Below are positions 19,738 through 28,424 of a stretch of 48,094 nucleotides of DNA, piece by piece. Location: positions 1 to 48,094 of IMG/VR virus record IMGVR_UViG_3300032516_000045, one strand, 5' to 3'. A program made the position numbers and the translations under genes. Numbering within the stretch: the stretch's first letter is position 1; the number at the start of each line of letters is the position of its first letter. A model generated the notes under the pieces. The model saw only the letters and a list, made by a program, of their open reading frames with translations. It did not search any database and was not told where the DNA came from. The stretch is from a virus.

Positions 19738-19869
19738 TTACTCTCCTTGTTTTTCTCCGACATATCGAGTGATTAATTCCAGGATCAGCCCCTGCATGGT
19801 TTTGTCTTCCTTCATGGCTTTGATCTTTAATGCTTTTCGGAGTGATTCTGGTACATTGCGGATGATGAT
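19738..19869 (-). CDS. RHH/CopG-like regulator with non-canonical (ATC) start
   Basis: The frame ends in TAA 19738, three bases before the ParB start. It encodes an IIRNVPESLRKALKIKAMKE segment followed by TMQGLILELITRY, the strand-helix-helix pattern of ribbon-helix-helix proteins. No ATG, GTG or TTG lies before it. ATC at 19869 has AAAGGA 7 bases upstream, giving 43 residues with the usual RHH N-terminus. Such proteins commonly autoregulate par operons. Confidence 0.6.
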   Translation of the reverse strand: MIIRNVPESLRKALKIKAMKEDKTMQGLILELITRYVGEKQGE

Positions 19870-19882
19870 CGCCGATTCCTTT

Positions 19883-20080
19883 CTATTGAATTATTTCGAT
19901 CAAAGTCGTTGGCCTTCTTCTGAGGATCCATGTCGAGGCAAAGGCGGACCATGCCTGCATTGTGAGAACGATAAGACCTTGTTTTTGCGATCTGTCGAGA
20001 ACTTCATAACTATAATTCATCGGGGACGTTCCAATCTTAATCCTCATGCCTTTTTGAACCTCTTTGATTTGAATCTTCAT
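19883..20080 (-). CDS. Small hypothetical protein, first gene of the ParB operon
   Basis: The 65-residue product is beta-rich at its start (MKIQIKEVQKGMRIKI). Its stop overlaps the upstream end of the RHH reading frame. ATG 20080 follows AAAGGAGGAAGCAAG. No domain is recognised. It lies directly behind the promoter at 20122-20150. Confidence 0.6.
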   Translation of the reverse strand: MKIQIKEVQKGMRIKIGTSPMNYSYEVLDRSQKQGLIVLTMQAWSAFASTWILRRRPTTLIEIIQ

Positions 20081-20121
20081 CTTGCTTCCTCCTTTGTTTT
20101 TATTATGTTCAACTTATTGAT

Positions 20122-20150
20122 ATTCTTACACTTTTCAATACTTTTGTCAA
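20122..20150 (-). promoter_or_regulatory. Promoter of the ParB operon
   Basis: On the - strand TTGACA (20150-20145), a 17-base spacer and AAGAAT (20127-20122) form a good sigma-70 promoter. The arms TATTGA/TCAATA flank the -10 region and might be an operator for the RHH protein. It lies about 40 bases upstream of the 20080 start codon. Confidence 0.6.
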
Positions 20151-20226
20151 GACAATTCGTCACCAAAAACGACCTTGTGCAAAGAAAAACACCTTTGAAA
20201 TTCGTTAAACATTTTAAGGGGTTACG

Positions 20227-20445
20227 GTGCAGTTTATGACCTGGACATGGTTTTTGACCTTATTTTCAGTGATTGGGGTGATTTTAAACATCCAAAAAAA
20301 GAAGTCGTGCTTTTATTTTTGGGCGGGATCAAACATTTGTTGGGCGGTCGTTGATTATGTTAACGGCCTCTACTCCCAGGCCGCTCTGTTCGGAATCTAT
20401 TTTCTTCTGGCTGTGTGGGGCATCATTGCATGGCGAACGAGATAG
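20227..20445 (+). CDS. Small membrane protein upstream of terminase
   Basis: The 72-residue product has three hydrophobic segments (about 4-20, 27-42 and 50-68) with the W, N and Y spacing seen in phage proteins resembling half of a PnuC transporter. GTG 20227 follows AAGGGG; an ATG at 20236 is alternative. It overlaps the small terminase gene by 16 bases. Its role is unknown. Confidence 0.65.
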   Translation: MQFMTWTWFLTLFSVIGVILNIQKKKSCFYFWAGSNICWAVVDYVNGLYSQAALFGIYFLLAVWGIIAWRTR

Positions 20446-20924
20446 AACTTGAAAGGGTTGCAAAGCCCGTCTTCGGCATTACATCACGCCGTTATCGTCA
20501 GATGGCAACGGATGAGATTGCGCCTGCTGTCATTAATGGCAAAATTGATTTTATCGCGGCATCAAAGGCTCTTATCGCCTATTATCGCAAGCTCTCCGAA
20601 GGACAGGGATCTCTCAACCTCACCGATGTTCGGACCCGCAAAGAAGCGGCCCGGGCGGAGCGGGAGGAGATCCTTGTCAAAAAACTTAAAGAAGAGCTGG
20701 TTCCTAAAAATGCCTCTATCGGGTGGCTTGTCGCTCTCGGATCTGCGGCGAAGCAGGCCTTTCAAGGACTTCCTAAAAGACTTGCGTCCACGGTTCTTCT
20801 TTGTGATGACGAAAAAGAAATCGAAGTTATCATCCGAAATGAGATCTATAAAATCATCCGCGAATTGGAGAAGCCCTTAAATGTTTCCAAATCTATACGC
20901 CGAAAGAAAAAAGGTGCCAAGTGA
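20430..20924 (+). CDS. Terminase small subunit (Nu1-like)
   Basis: The 164-residue protein has an N-terminal HTH-like segment (AKPVFGITSRRYRQMATDEI). A conserved ADVRTRKEAARAEREE-type helix (here LTDVRTRKEAARAEREEI) and a basic tail follow, as in small subunits of GpA-type terminases. It would recognise the packaging site and recruit the large subunit. ATG 20430 is preferred over GTG 20415. It overlaps the large subunit gene by 44 bases. Confidence 0.75.
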   Translation: MANEIELERVAKPVFGITSRRYRQMATDEIAPAVINGKIDFIAASKALIAYYRKLSEGQGSLNLTDVRTRKEAARAEREEILVKKLKEELVPKNASIGWLVALGSAAKQAFQGLPKRLASTVLLCDDEKEIEVIIRNEIYKIIRELEKPLNVSKSIRRKKKGAK

Positions 20925-22836
20925 GGCCTGGGAAATAATCTGGAGGCTGCCGGATGATATATCACTGCCGGATTGGGTTGAGGCCAATGTCAGGCTTTCA
21001 GATAAAATGGCTGCCGAGCCTGGACCTCTTCGCATCTCCCGCACCCCTTATATTCGAGGGCCACTCGAAGCCCTGGGGAATATCTTTATTGAGGAAATTG
21101 TTCTGGTCTGGGGCCGCCAGCTTGGGAAATCGACCGGCGTGCAATATGCTTTTGCCTGTTATGTGGTGGCCCAGGATCCCGGGCCTGCGACCTTTCTTCT
21201 TCCAACGCGGGATAAAGCGAAAGAGATCTCCGAAACCAAACTCGATCCGATCTTTCGGGCCTGTCCGGAGGTGGCAAGGAGGATGCCCGATAATCCGGAT
21301 GACTATACCAAACTCCGGATGAACTTTCAGACCATGATCTTTGCCATGGCCTGGGCCGGATCGGATACGCAGACCACAACAAGGTCGAATCGTTATCTTT
21401 TTGTGGATGAAGCTGATGAAATAAAAAAAACGGTCGGAGAAAATGCCATTGATCCGATCAAGGGGATCGAACAGACGACCACTACCTTTTCAAATAGGAA
21501 AATCGTGAAGACTTCCACTCCCACCACTCCCGAAGGAAACATCTGGCAGGCGCTCAAGCAATGTCAGCGCATCTTTGAATACTGGGTAGCCTGTCCTCAT
21601 TGCGGGGTCTATCAGATTCTTTACTGGGAAAATGTGAGATTCGGAGAAGACCATGACCCGGTGGTGGTGGAAGAGAACGCTTATTATGATTGCGAAGCCT
21701 GCCAGAAAGAAATCTCCAATCTTGATAAAATAAGAATCCTTGCCGGAGGTCAGTGGCGGGCCAGGTTGACCGAGGGTCCCTGTGATCAAATTATGAAGAA
21801 TATCAGGGCCAAGATAGAAGAGACCATCGACCTTGAAACGCTTTTAACCGATCCGAAATATCGAAGGATTAAGAAAATAGGCTTCCATCTCCCTAAATGG
21901 TATTCTCCTTTTTCCGGTGGGACCTTCGGGGTCATTGCTAAAGAATTTTTAGAAGCGAACAAGGATCTCCAGGAGGGAGGCGACTTCGCCCCGATGCGTA
22001 ACTGGAGGATATATAACGCCGCCCGACCGTGGATGGAAGAATCTCTTTCCAAGACAGAACTTGAATTGATGGAAAACCTAATTGACCTTGAGCCGAATGT
22101 CTGTCCGGCGAACACGGTCGCCGTCACTTGCGGGATCGACCCGAGCGAGGGAGGCTTCTTCGTTGACGTGCTGGCCTGGCACATGGTCAACCAAACGATC
22201 AGCGCCCACCTCATTGATTACCGGAAGATTTTTGACTGGGATGAACTTGCGAATTTTATAAAAAATACGGCCTACCCCGTTGTGGGAGGGGCAAATAAGA
22301 AGCCTATCCTGGTGTCTGGGCTTGATACCGGCGGGTCTGAATATGAGGGCGAAGATACGACAATGACTGAGGCCGCCTATCAATGGCTTTTAAAAATGCG
22401 GAAGATGGGTCTCAATGTCTTTGGAACGAAGGGTATGTCTCATCCGTCAAAAAACAGGGCGAAGCAGACAAAGATTGAGAAGATGCCTGGTCGATCCGGA
22501 AAACCTATCCCCGGAGGTCTCGTTCTCTGGGAGATTAATACTGGAGAGATGAAACGGGTGCTCTGGTTTCATCTGAAAATTGAAAAAGATAATCCAGGTC
22601 GATTTACATTCCATTCCCAGACGGATGCCGATTATATCAAACAAATCCTCGCGGAGAAGGAAGTTCGGGATAAAACCGGAAATTGGGAATGGGTAAGAAG
22701 GGGCCGGAACCATCACCTTGATGGAACTGTTATCGCCATGACCCTGGCCGAAAGAGACTGCTATGGTCTCCAGATATTCAGCGGGGTCGGATCAAAGGCT
22801 GTTGCCAGGAGAACAATCTCGAAGGGGGTAGAGTGA
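20881..22836 (+). CDS. Terminase large subunit (GpA family)
   Basis: The 651-residue motor has Walker-A-like GRQLGKST (78-85), Walker B LFVDEADE (173-180) and a zinc-type insert with CPHC (238-241) and CEAC (271-274). C-terminal nuclease Asp residues lie in CGIDPSEGG (about 417), GLDTGG (about 481) and HHLDG (about 619). GpA enzymes package DNA and usually cut at cos sites. The length is normal for the family. It overlaps the small subunit, and its stop overlaps the next start. Confidence 0.93.
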   Translation: MFPNLYAERKKVPSEAWEIIWRLPDDISLPDWVEANVRLSDKMAAEPGPLRISRTPYIRGPLEALGNIFIEEIVLVWGRQLGKSTGVQYAFACYVVAQDPGPATFLLPTRDKAKEISETKLDPIFRACPEVARRMPDNPDDYTKLRMNFQTMIFAMAWAGSDTQTTTRSNRYLFVDEADEIKKTVGENAIDPIKGIEQTTTTFSNRKIVKTSTPTTPEGNIWQALKQCQRIFEYWVACPHCGVYQILYWENVRFGEDHDPVVVEENAYYDCEACQKEISNLDKIRILAGGQWRARLTEGPCDQIMKNIRAKIEETIDLETLLTDPKYRRIKKIGFHLPKWYSPFSGGTFGVIAKEFLEANKDLQEGGDFAPMRNWRIYNAARPWMEESLSKTELELMENLIDLEPNVCPANTVAVTCGIDPSEGGFFVDVLAWHMVNQTISAHLIDYRKIFDWDELANFIKNTAYPVVGGANKKPILVSGLDTGGSEYEGEDTTMTEAAYQWLLKMRKMGLNVFGTKGMSHPSKNRAKQTKIEKMPGRSGKPIPGGLVLWEINTGEMKRVLWFHLKIEKDNPGRFTFHSQTDADYIKQILAEKEVRDKTGNWEWVRRGRNHHLDGTVIAMTLAERDCYGLQIFSGVGSKAVARRTISKGVE

Positions 22837-23069
22837 TGGAGAAGTGCTGGATCTTACACAAAAATAGTTTAGAGGAAACACGCGGGGAGATAAATTCTAA
22901 AAATCATGCATGGGTTACCTTGGAAAATGGTCACAATATTTTTAGGCATAATGTTTCTTTCTCAGAAAGAAAAGGGTTAAAAAAAGTTCTCCACGGGATA
23001 AGGTTCGAGATCGAATTTTTAAAAAGAAGAAAGTGTGAAATAAGAAAACGCTTAAAAATATTAAAATGA
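22836..23069 (+). CDS. Small basic hypothetical protein
   Basis: The 77-residue product has a K/R-rich helical C-terminus. ATG 22836 has AAGGGGG 7 bases upstream and overlaps the terminase stop (GTGATG). It lies between terminase and the connector gene. No family is recognised. Confidence 0.6.
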   Translation: MEKCWILHKNSLEETRGEINSKNHAWVTLENGHNIFRHNVSFSERKGLKKVLHGIRFEIEFLKRRKCEIRKRLKILK

Positions 23070-23079
23070 GGTCGTTTTA

Positions 23080-23331
23080 TTGAAAGCCCTTTATCGCATT
23101 GATGAAGTTATGGAAATTTTGAGCTGTTCGAGGGGGACTGTTTATAATCTCCTCGCAGAAGGGAAATTAAAAGGTCATAACGATAAGCCGAAGATGACAG
23201 GAATAAGAATCACCGTAAAGTCGGTGAATGAATACATCGAAAATTATGAGTTGCCAGCCGAATATTTTACAGATAAAGAAATCCCAATAGAAACTTCTCA
23301 AAGGAAAATCATCTCAAAAGGCGTCGAATAG
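23080..23331 (+). CDS. Excisionase-type HTH protein
   Basis: The 83-residue protein has an N-terminal MerR/excisionase helix-turn-helix (YRIDEVMEILSCSRGTVYNLLAEGKL in two parts, residues 4-30). TTG 23080 follows GAGGT at 8 bases. It ends ISKGVE, the same six residues as the large terminase. Its place inside the head operon is unusual; it may be a moron regulator or a small-terminase-like accessory. Confidence 0.7.
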   Translation: MKALYRIDEVMEILSCSRGTVYNLLAEGKLKGHNDKPKMTGIRITVKSVNEYIENYELPAEYFTDKEIPIETSQRKIISKGVE

Positions 23332-23424
23332 CCTTCCTTCCAAATCATTTTCCTTCCAAAAGCCACCAAAAGCCCACAAAAGCTATCTTGTAAAACCTAA
23401 AAATACCTCTATCCTGAAATCATA

Positions 23425-23640
23425 ATGGCGCGCACCCTCGTTCAGGCCGAAGAGGAATACACTGCTGTCAGGGCGGCTTACTTGAAGGCCCTCAATGCTG
23501 AATCTTATGGCGTTGGGGGCCGATCTGTTTCAAGGCCGAGGTCAACAGACCTACGAAAGCAGATGGATCAGCTTGCCGAGGAGATAGCACGTTTTGAGGG
23601 TTCTGGAATCAAAGTTGTGGCTATAACCCCAATAGGATGA
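23425..23640 (+). CDS. gpW-like head-tail connector
   Basis: The 71-residue protein fits the lambda W pattern and position (between terminase and portal). A first helix EEEYTAVRAAYLKAL, a short beta turn and a second helix DLRKQMDQLAEEIARFE are visible. gpW closes the portal after packaging. The upstream spacer 23332-23424 holds three 10-bp repeats of CAAAAGCC type and no ribosome binding site. Confidence 0.65.
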   Translation: MARTLVQAEEEYTAVRAAYLKALNAESYGVGGRSVSRPRSTDLRKQMDQLAEEIARFEGSGIKVVAITPIG

Positions 23641-23647
23641 ACATGAT

Positions 23648-25276
23648 TTGAGACAATCCATTCCATTGCAGTTGAACCCGATCACTGGTCAATGGGAGAA
23701 AGCCTCTCCCGTGACGATTCTCTATGACGCACATGGGCGGGCAATGGCTATCTCTTCGGGTGCCTACACGGGGGCCTCCACTTCCCGCCGTGCTCTCCGA
23801 TATTTTAACCCCAAACATCTTGACGCCGATTCTGCTCTCCTTCCCGAACTCCCCCGTTTGAGAGACATATCCGAAGACCTTGCCCGCAATTCTCCCCTTG
23901 CTCTCGGTGCCATCAATACTGCCGTGACAAATGTTGTCGGAGCCGGGCTGAAACTCCAGTGCCGTGTAGACCGAGAATTTTTGAAGATGGAAGAGGGGCA
24001 GGCCGATGAATGGGAGACCACAACAGAACGGGAATGGCATTTATGGGCCGATTCTCAGGATTGCGATGTTGCCAGAACCATCCCATTCCCCGAAGGGCAG
24101 GACTTGGTTTTTAGAAAAGTTCTTATCGATGGCGATATTTTCGTTTTGATGACCCGAAAAGAAGTCAAATTTTCTCCGTATGCTCTCAGGCTTCAATACA
24201 TCGAAGGGGATCGGGTCAAAAATAAAGACAACATTTCTGAGACAAAGACTCTACGGGCAGGAATTGAAAAAGACGAATACGGCGCTCCCATAAATTATCA
24301 CGTCATGAAAGATTCACCTGGATCTATGTTCGCTCCGATCCGGCAGGAATGGGATGTTATTCCTGCCTTTTCTGATAAAACTGGTCTCCGAAACATGATT
24401 CACCTTTATCGAATGCTAAGACCTGGGCAATCCAGGGGTCTTCCCTATCTTTCTCCAGTTATCGAATTGCTGAAACAACTGACCAGATATTCGGAAGCCG
24501 AGATCATGGCCGCCGTTGTCGCCTCTTATTTTACTGGAGTTATTGAAACCGAATCTGGAAGCCAGGGAATGATTGGGAACATGGTCGGAGATGATGATGT
24601 TGATTCTGCTGTTGCGGGTAGTTCATCGGATCAGGATATAAAACTCGGCCCAGGGGCTTTAATTGGGCTTAAAATGGGCGAGAAGATCACCTTCGGCAAT
24701 CCTGGGCGTCCCAATACGGGTTTTGACTCATTTGTAAAATCCATCCTTCAACAGATCGGTGTTGCTCTCGAAATTCCCTTTGAGATATTGATTGGCCACT
24801 TTTCGGCTTCTTATTCAGCTTCAAGAGCGGCCCTATTGGAGGCCTGGCGCTTCTTTAGGGGTCGTCGGGCATGGATCGCACGGAACTTCTGTCAACTCGT
24901 CTATGAAAATTGGCTTTACGAGGCCGTGGCGATTGGTCGGGTCAAGGCTCCTGGATTTTTTAAGGATTTTATGATTCGGAAAGCCTTCTCGAATGCTATT
25001 TGGATTGGCGAGGCTCCAAGTCAAATTGATCCCGTGAAAGAAGTCGATGCGGCGGAGAAGAGATTGGGTCTTTTCCTTACCACGAGGGATGAAGAGACGG
25101 TGGCGCTTACGGGTGGCGATTTTGAGGCGAACTGGCCGAGAATCAAAAAAGAGAAAAAGATGCTTAAAGAATTGCAACCCGAACCCCAATCCTTGAAAAA
25201 TGTGAACGATAAAGGGGAACCCGAAAACATGGGGAACGATTTGGAAGACGAAACGATACAGGAGGCACAGCAATGA
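23648..25276 (+). CDS. Portal protein (lambda family)
   Basis: The 542-residue protein has the lambda-type portal hallmarks. LALGAINTAVTNVVGAGLKL lies at about 77-96, followed by a DGDIFVLMTRKE strand, then HLYRMLRPGQSRGLPYLSP and IPFEILIGHFSASYSASRAALLE (the latter in the long helix region). It forms the dodecameric DNA channel. The start is TTG 23648 with AGGATGA upstream. The stop overlaps the protease start. Confidence 0.9.
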   Translation: MRQSIPLQLNPITGQWEKASPVTILYDAHGRAMAISSGAYTGASTSRRALRYFNPKHLDADSALLPELPRLRDISEDLARNSPLALGAINTAVTNVVGAGLKLQCRVDREFLKMEEGQADEWETTTEREWHLWADSQDCDVARTIPFPEGQDLVFRKVLIDGDIFVLMTRKEVKFSPYALRLQYIEGDRVKNKDNISETKTLRAGIEKDEYGAPINYHVMKDSPGSMFAPIRQEWDVIPAFSDKTGLRNMIHLYRMLRPGQSRGLPYLSPVIELLKQLTRYSEAEIMAAVVASYFTGVIETESGSQGMIGNMVGDDDVDSAVAGSSSDQDIKLGPGALIGLKMGEKITFGNPGRPNTGFDSFVKSILQQIGVALEIPFEILIGHFSASYSASRAALLEAWRFFRGRRAWIARNFCQLVYENWLYEAVAIGRVKAPGFFKDFMIRKAFSNAIWIGEAPSQIDPVKEVDAAEKRLGLFLTTRDEETVALTGGDFEANWPRIKKEKKMLKELQPEPQSLKNVNDKGEPENMGNDLEDETIQEAQQ

Positions 25277-26169
25277 GGATCATAGATATTCTGACCTCAG
25301 CCTGGGCGATTGTCCCTTCAAAGCTCGTTGAAATAGTTGAAATCTATAATGTACATCTAAAGGGTGAGAAAATTGATCTGAAAATCATTGAGGCACAGGT
25401 TGGGAGGCCTCTGAACCGAGAGGAGCAGGGCTATGAAGTCATTGACGGTGTGGCTGTGATCCCCATTGATGGTGTGATCTCAAAAAAAATGAATATGTTC
25501 ACAAAGATTTCTGGTGGAGCTTCAACTCAGATGGTTGGAAGAGATTTCCAGCAGGCCCTTCACGATCCATTTGTCAGGGCGATTGTTCTGAATATTGATT
25601 CTCCTGGGGGTTCGGTCGACGGAACCTTTGAACTTGCAAATATGATCTATGAATCTCGTGGTCAAAAACCGATTCTTGCTCATACGGACGGAATGATGGC
25701 TTCGGCTGCTTATGCTATCGGATCGGCTGCCGATAAAATTTATATTTCAGGAAATACGACTCAGGTTGGGTCTATCGGTGTGATGGTCACTCATTACGAT
25801 TATTCGGCTCAGGATGAAAAGAGGGGGATTAAAATAACTCATATCACCGCTGGAAAATACAAAGCCGTGGGTGTTGATTCGCAACCCCTATCGAAAGAGG
25901 ACAGGGAAATAATTCAAGCCGAGATTGACTATCTTTACACTGGATTTGTTCAGGACGTTGCCCGCAATCGCGGGGTATCCGCTGAGCAAGTCCTTTCTGA
26001 TATGGCAGAGGGAAGAATCTTTATTGGCAAAACGGCGATTCAGGCCGGATTGGTGGACGGTGTGCTACCTCTTGACAAACTGATTTACGAATATAGTTCC
26101 GCAAATCTTCCCTCCATTACCAGGGCGGTAGTGGAGGCCAAAATCAGAGCCTTTATTCCAGAGGCTTAA
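25273..26169 (+). CDS. Capsid maturation protease (S49, gpC/SppA-like)
   Basis: The 298-residue protein has the S49 core: NIDSPGGSVDG (108-118), nucleophile Ser144 in MASAAYAIG, and the general-base Lys in AGKYK (193-197). In lambda-like phages such enzymes process scaffold and portal in the prohead. ATGA couples it to the portal gene. No signal peptide is seen, consistent with a cytoplasmic prohead protease. Confidence 0.88.
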   Translation: MRIIDILTSAWAIVPSKLVEIVEIYNVHLKGEKIDLKIIEAQVGRPLNREEQGYEVIDGVAVIPIDGVISKKMNMFTKISGGASTQMVGRDFQQALHDPFVRAIVLNIDSPGGSVDGTFELANMIYESRGQKPILAHTDGMMASAAYAIGSAADKIYISGNTTQVGSIGVMVTHYDYSAQDEKRGIKITHITAGKYKAVGVDSQPLSKEDREIIQAEIDYLYTGFVQDVARNRGVSAEQVLSDMAEGRIFIGKTAIQAGLVDGVLPLDKLIYEYSSANLPSITRAVVEAKIRAFIPEA

Positions 26170-26190
26170 AAGAAAGAAAGGAGAAATGAT

Positions 26191-26727
26191 ATGGACGGTA
26201 TTGTGACAAAAGAAACTTTTTCAAAAGCATACCCTGATCTTTTTGCCGAGATCCAGAAGGAAGCCATCTCAGTTGGCATTTCTGAAGGAATCGAAAAGGG
26301 CAAAAAAGAAGGTTTTGCAATCGGTGCAGAGGCAGAACGGGAGAGAATTAAGGCAGTTCAGAATCAATTGCTTCCCGGACACGAAGCATTGATCGAAATT
26401 CTGAAATTTGATGGAAAGACCACGGGACCAGAGGCGGCAGTTCAGGTTCTCGGTGCAGAAAAGGCGCTTCTGGATGGGAAGAAAAAGGAGTTGATGGGAG
26501 GGGCGCAGCAACCGATTTCCCAGACCAATATTGGGACGGGGAAAAAGGAGGAGATCGACCCTAATCTCCCGATTGAAGATCAGGCCAAAGCAACCTGGCA
26601 GAAAAACCCTGAACTGAGAAAAGAGTTTGGGGATAATTTCGACTCCTATCTTGCCTTCTCTAAAGCCAGTGCGGAAGGCAGGGTTCGGATCTGGAACAAA
26701 GAAAAGCCGAAGGGAGGTAACGAATAA
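26191..26727 (+). CDS. Scaffolding protein
   Basis: The 178-residue, Glu/Lys-rich, mainly helical protein has GISEGIEKGKKEGFAIGAEAERER (30-53 region) and a C-terminal EDQAKATWQKNPELRKEFGD segment. This is the typical C-terminal scaffold domain found after S49 proteases. It would guide capsid assembly and be removed by the protease. AAAGGAGAA precedes the ATG, and it is coupled to the next gene by TAATG. Confidence 0.75.
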   Translation: MDGIVTKETFSKAYPDLFAEIQKEAISVGISEGIEKGKKEGFAIGAEAERERIKAVQNQLLPGHEALIEILKFDGKTTGPEAAVQVLGAEKALLDGKKKELMGGAQQPISQTNIGTGKKEEIDPNLPIEDQAKATWQKNPELRKEFGDNFDSYLAFSKASAEGRVRIWNKEKPKGGNE

Positions 26728-27479
26728 TGACAACTTTAGCAGCAGATACGAGAAGGGATATTGTTATTGGGGATGTTAATGAGATCCCCGTTATCATCGC
26801 TGAGATCATCTATGAGGGTGCAGCGGTCGGGATTATTAAAGCGAGCGGGCACGCATGGCCCCTTGCATTTCCGAATAAGTTCGCCGGATTTTGCGAACAA
26901 AAATGTGATAACTCCCTTGGGGCAGCCGCCGCCAAGAATGTGCGCGTGATTTCAAAAGGAGTTGCGAAACTTTCAATCTCCGGGGCGGTGATTACGGATG
27001 TGGGATTGCCTGTCTATGCCACGGATGACGATACATTTGTTTTTCTTCCAACAGGAGGAATTTTCATCGGCATGACCAGGAGATTCGTTTCCTCTGGCAT
27101 CATGGAAGTAGAATTTGATGCCATCGGAATGAAAGATCCGTGGGAAGGAAGATTAGCTGAAACGGCTGGAGCGACTCTCACCCTTGACATTCAGGATTCC
27201 GGGAAAGTGATTTGTGCAACGGTAGACACCACCATCACAATTCCTGCAACGGCAGTGGCTATGGATACGATTCTCCTCAACTGCGGACCGTATGGCACGG
27301 TTCAAATCACTTGTGATCCTGGTTCAAGTGATAAGATCCAGGGACCGGATATCGCAGGGAGTGACAATACCAATCTTGCCAACACAAAGGCAACTGCTCA
27401 GAGAGGAGACTTTATCCATCTTCGAAACGGTGAGACCAACGGGGCCGTTATTCTCAGAATGAGAGGGGTCTGGGCCTAA
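26727..27479 (+). CDS. Capsid decoration protein 1 (DUF2190-like)
   Basis: The 250-residue beta-rich protein has a first half typical of DUF2190-type decoration proteins: IIYEGAAVG, FAGFCEQKCDN, VRVISKGVAKL and VYATDDDTFVFLPTGG-type blocks, to about residue 130. A second domain follows (about 140-250, GRLAETAGATLTL onwards). It is a close paralog of the next gene. Such proteins coat the head exterior near the capsid subunits. Confidence 0.75.
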   Translation: MTTLAADTRRDIVIGDVNEIPVIIAEIIYEGAAVGIIKASGHAWPLAFPNKFAGFCEQKCDNSLGAAAAKNVRVISKGVAKLSISGAVITDVGLPVYATDDDTFVFLPTGGIFIGMTRRFVSSGIMEVEFDAIGMKDPWEGRLAETAGATLTLDIQDSGKVICATVDTTITIPATAVAMDTILLNCGPYGTVQITCDPGSSDKIQGPDIAGSDNTNLANTKATAQRGDFIHLRNGETNGAVILRMRGVWA

Positions 27480-27515
27480 TCCATAGATTCCCTTTGAAAG
27501 AGAGGTGAAACAAGA

Positions 27516-28280
27516 ATGACAACTTTATCAGCGGATAAAAGAAGGGACTTAGTTCTCGGAGAAGTGAATGAGATTCCGATAATCATAGCAGAAATAATTT
27601 ATGAGGGAGCAGCCGTGGGTACGGTGAAGGCTTCCGGGCACGCATGTCCTCTGGCATTTGGTTATAAGTTCATAGGATTCGCAGAACAAAAGCGTGACAA
27701 CAGCACAGGGGCGGCAGCGGCAAAGGAGGTGCGGGTAGTAACAAAAGGGACGGCGAAACTGTCTGTATCGGGCGCGGTGATCACCGATGTTGGGGCGGCT
27801 GTCTATGCCACGGATGACGATACCTTTGTTTTCCTTCCGACGGGCGGGGTGTTCATCGGATTCGTCAAAAAGTTTGTGTCATCGGGTATCGTGGAAGTTC
27901 AGTTTGATTCGATCAATTATGGAGATCCCTGGGCGGGACGGTTGGCTGAAACTCTTGCAGGTCCGACAAAGACCTTGGCCATTACGGACAGCGGAAAGGT
28001 GATGTGTGTAACAGGCGATTGCGTAGTCACAGTTCCGGCTTACACCGTGAATCTCGATACGATTGTTTTAAACTGCGGTGCATATTCTACGGTCAAAATC
28101 AGCATCGATCCGGATTCGGGGTCTCTTGTGCAAGGGCCAAACCTTGCGGGGACCACGGACAAAGATTTGATCAATACGAAAGCCACCGCACAGCGAGGGG
28201 ATTACGTCAGATTAAAGGGCGGGGATACCGGCGGTTTTATCGCCGCGGAATTAAAAGGTGTCTGGGCTACAGAATTATAA
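27516..28280 (+). CDS. Capsid decoration protein 2 (DUF2190-like paralog)
   Basis: The 254-residue protein is colinear with the preceding one throughout (same IIYEGAAVG, VYATDDDTF and GRLAET blocks) and clearly arose by tandem duplication. GC-richer codon choice in places suggests divergence or exchange. Two copies may occupy different lattice positions on the capsid. GAGAGGTG precedes the ATG. Confidence 0.75.
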   Translation: MTTLSADKRRDLVLGEVNEIPIIIAEIIYEGAAVGTVKASGHACPLAFGYKFIGFAEQKRDNSTGAAAAKEVRVVTKGTAKLSVSGAVITDVGAAVYATDDDTFVFLPTGGVFIGFVKKFVSSGIVEVQFDSINYGDPWAGRLAETLAGPTKTLAITDSGKVMCVTGDCVVTVPAYTVNLDTIVLNCGAYSTVKISIDPDSGSLVQGPNLAGTTDKDLINTKATAQRGDYVRLKGGDTGGFIAAELKGVWATEL

Positions 28281-28341
28281 AATAAACTAAAAACCAGGGG
28301 TTTTCTCTTGGTCTGATCAATCGAGAGAGACGCAAGAATTT

Positions 28342-28388
28342 AAAAGGCGCACGGTAAGGTGCTTACCCACTTTACTATGTGCCTTTTT
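28342..28388 (+). terminator. Branched hairpin/attenuator upstream of the capsid gene
   Basis: An inner perfect hairpin GGTAAG-GTG-CTTACC sits inside an outer stem AAAAG..GCAC / GTGC..CTTTT, followed by TTTTTT. It lies in the 144-bp gap before the major capsid gene. It could partly terminate transcription or protect the 5' end of a processed capsid mRNA. Confidence 0.6.
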
Positions 28389-28424
28389 TATTGCCCCTGA
28401 ACTTTAAAAAGGAGGTAACACAAA

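Noticed and set aside
18701-20239. A 512-codon + strand open frame
   Set aside because: It lies antisense to the radical SAM, ParB and RHH genes, which have clear family motifs and ribosome binding sites. Its own composition shows no domain, so it is a shadow frame.
23345-23375. Three CAAAAGCC repeats spaced 10 bp as origin iterons
   Set aside because: Only three short imperfect copies in a late-operon spacer, with no initiator gene next to them; too weak to call an origin.
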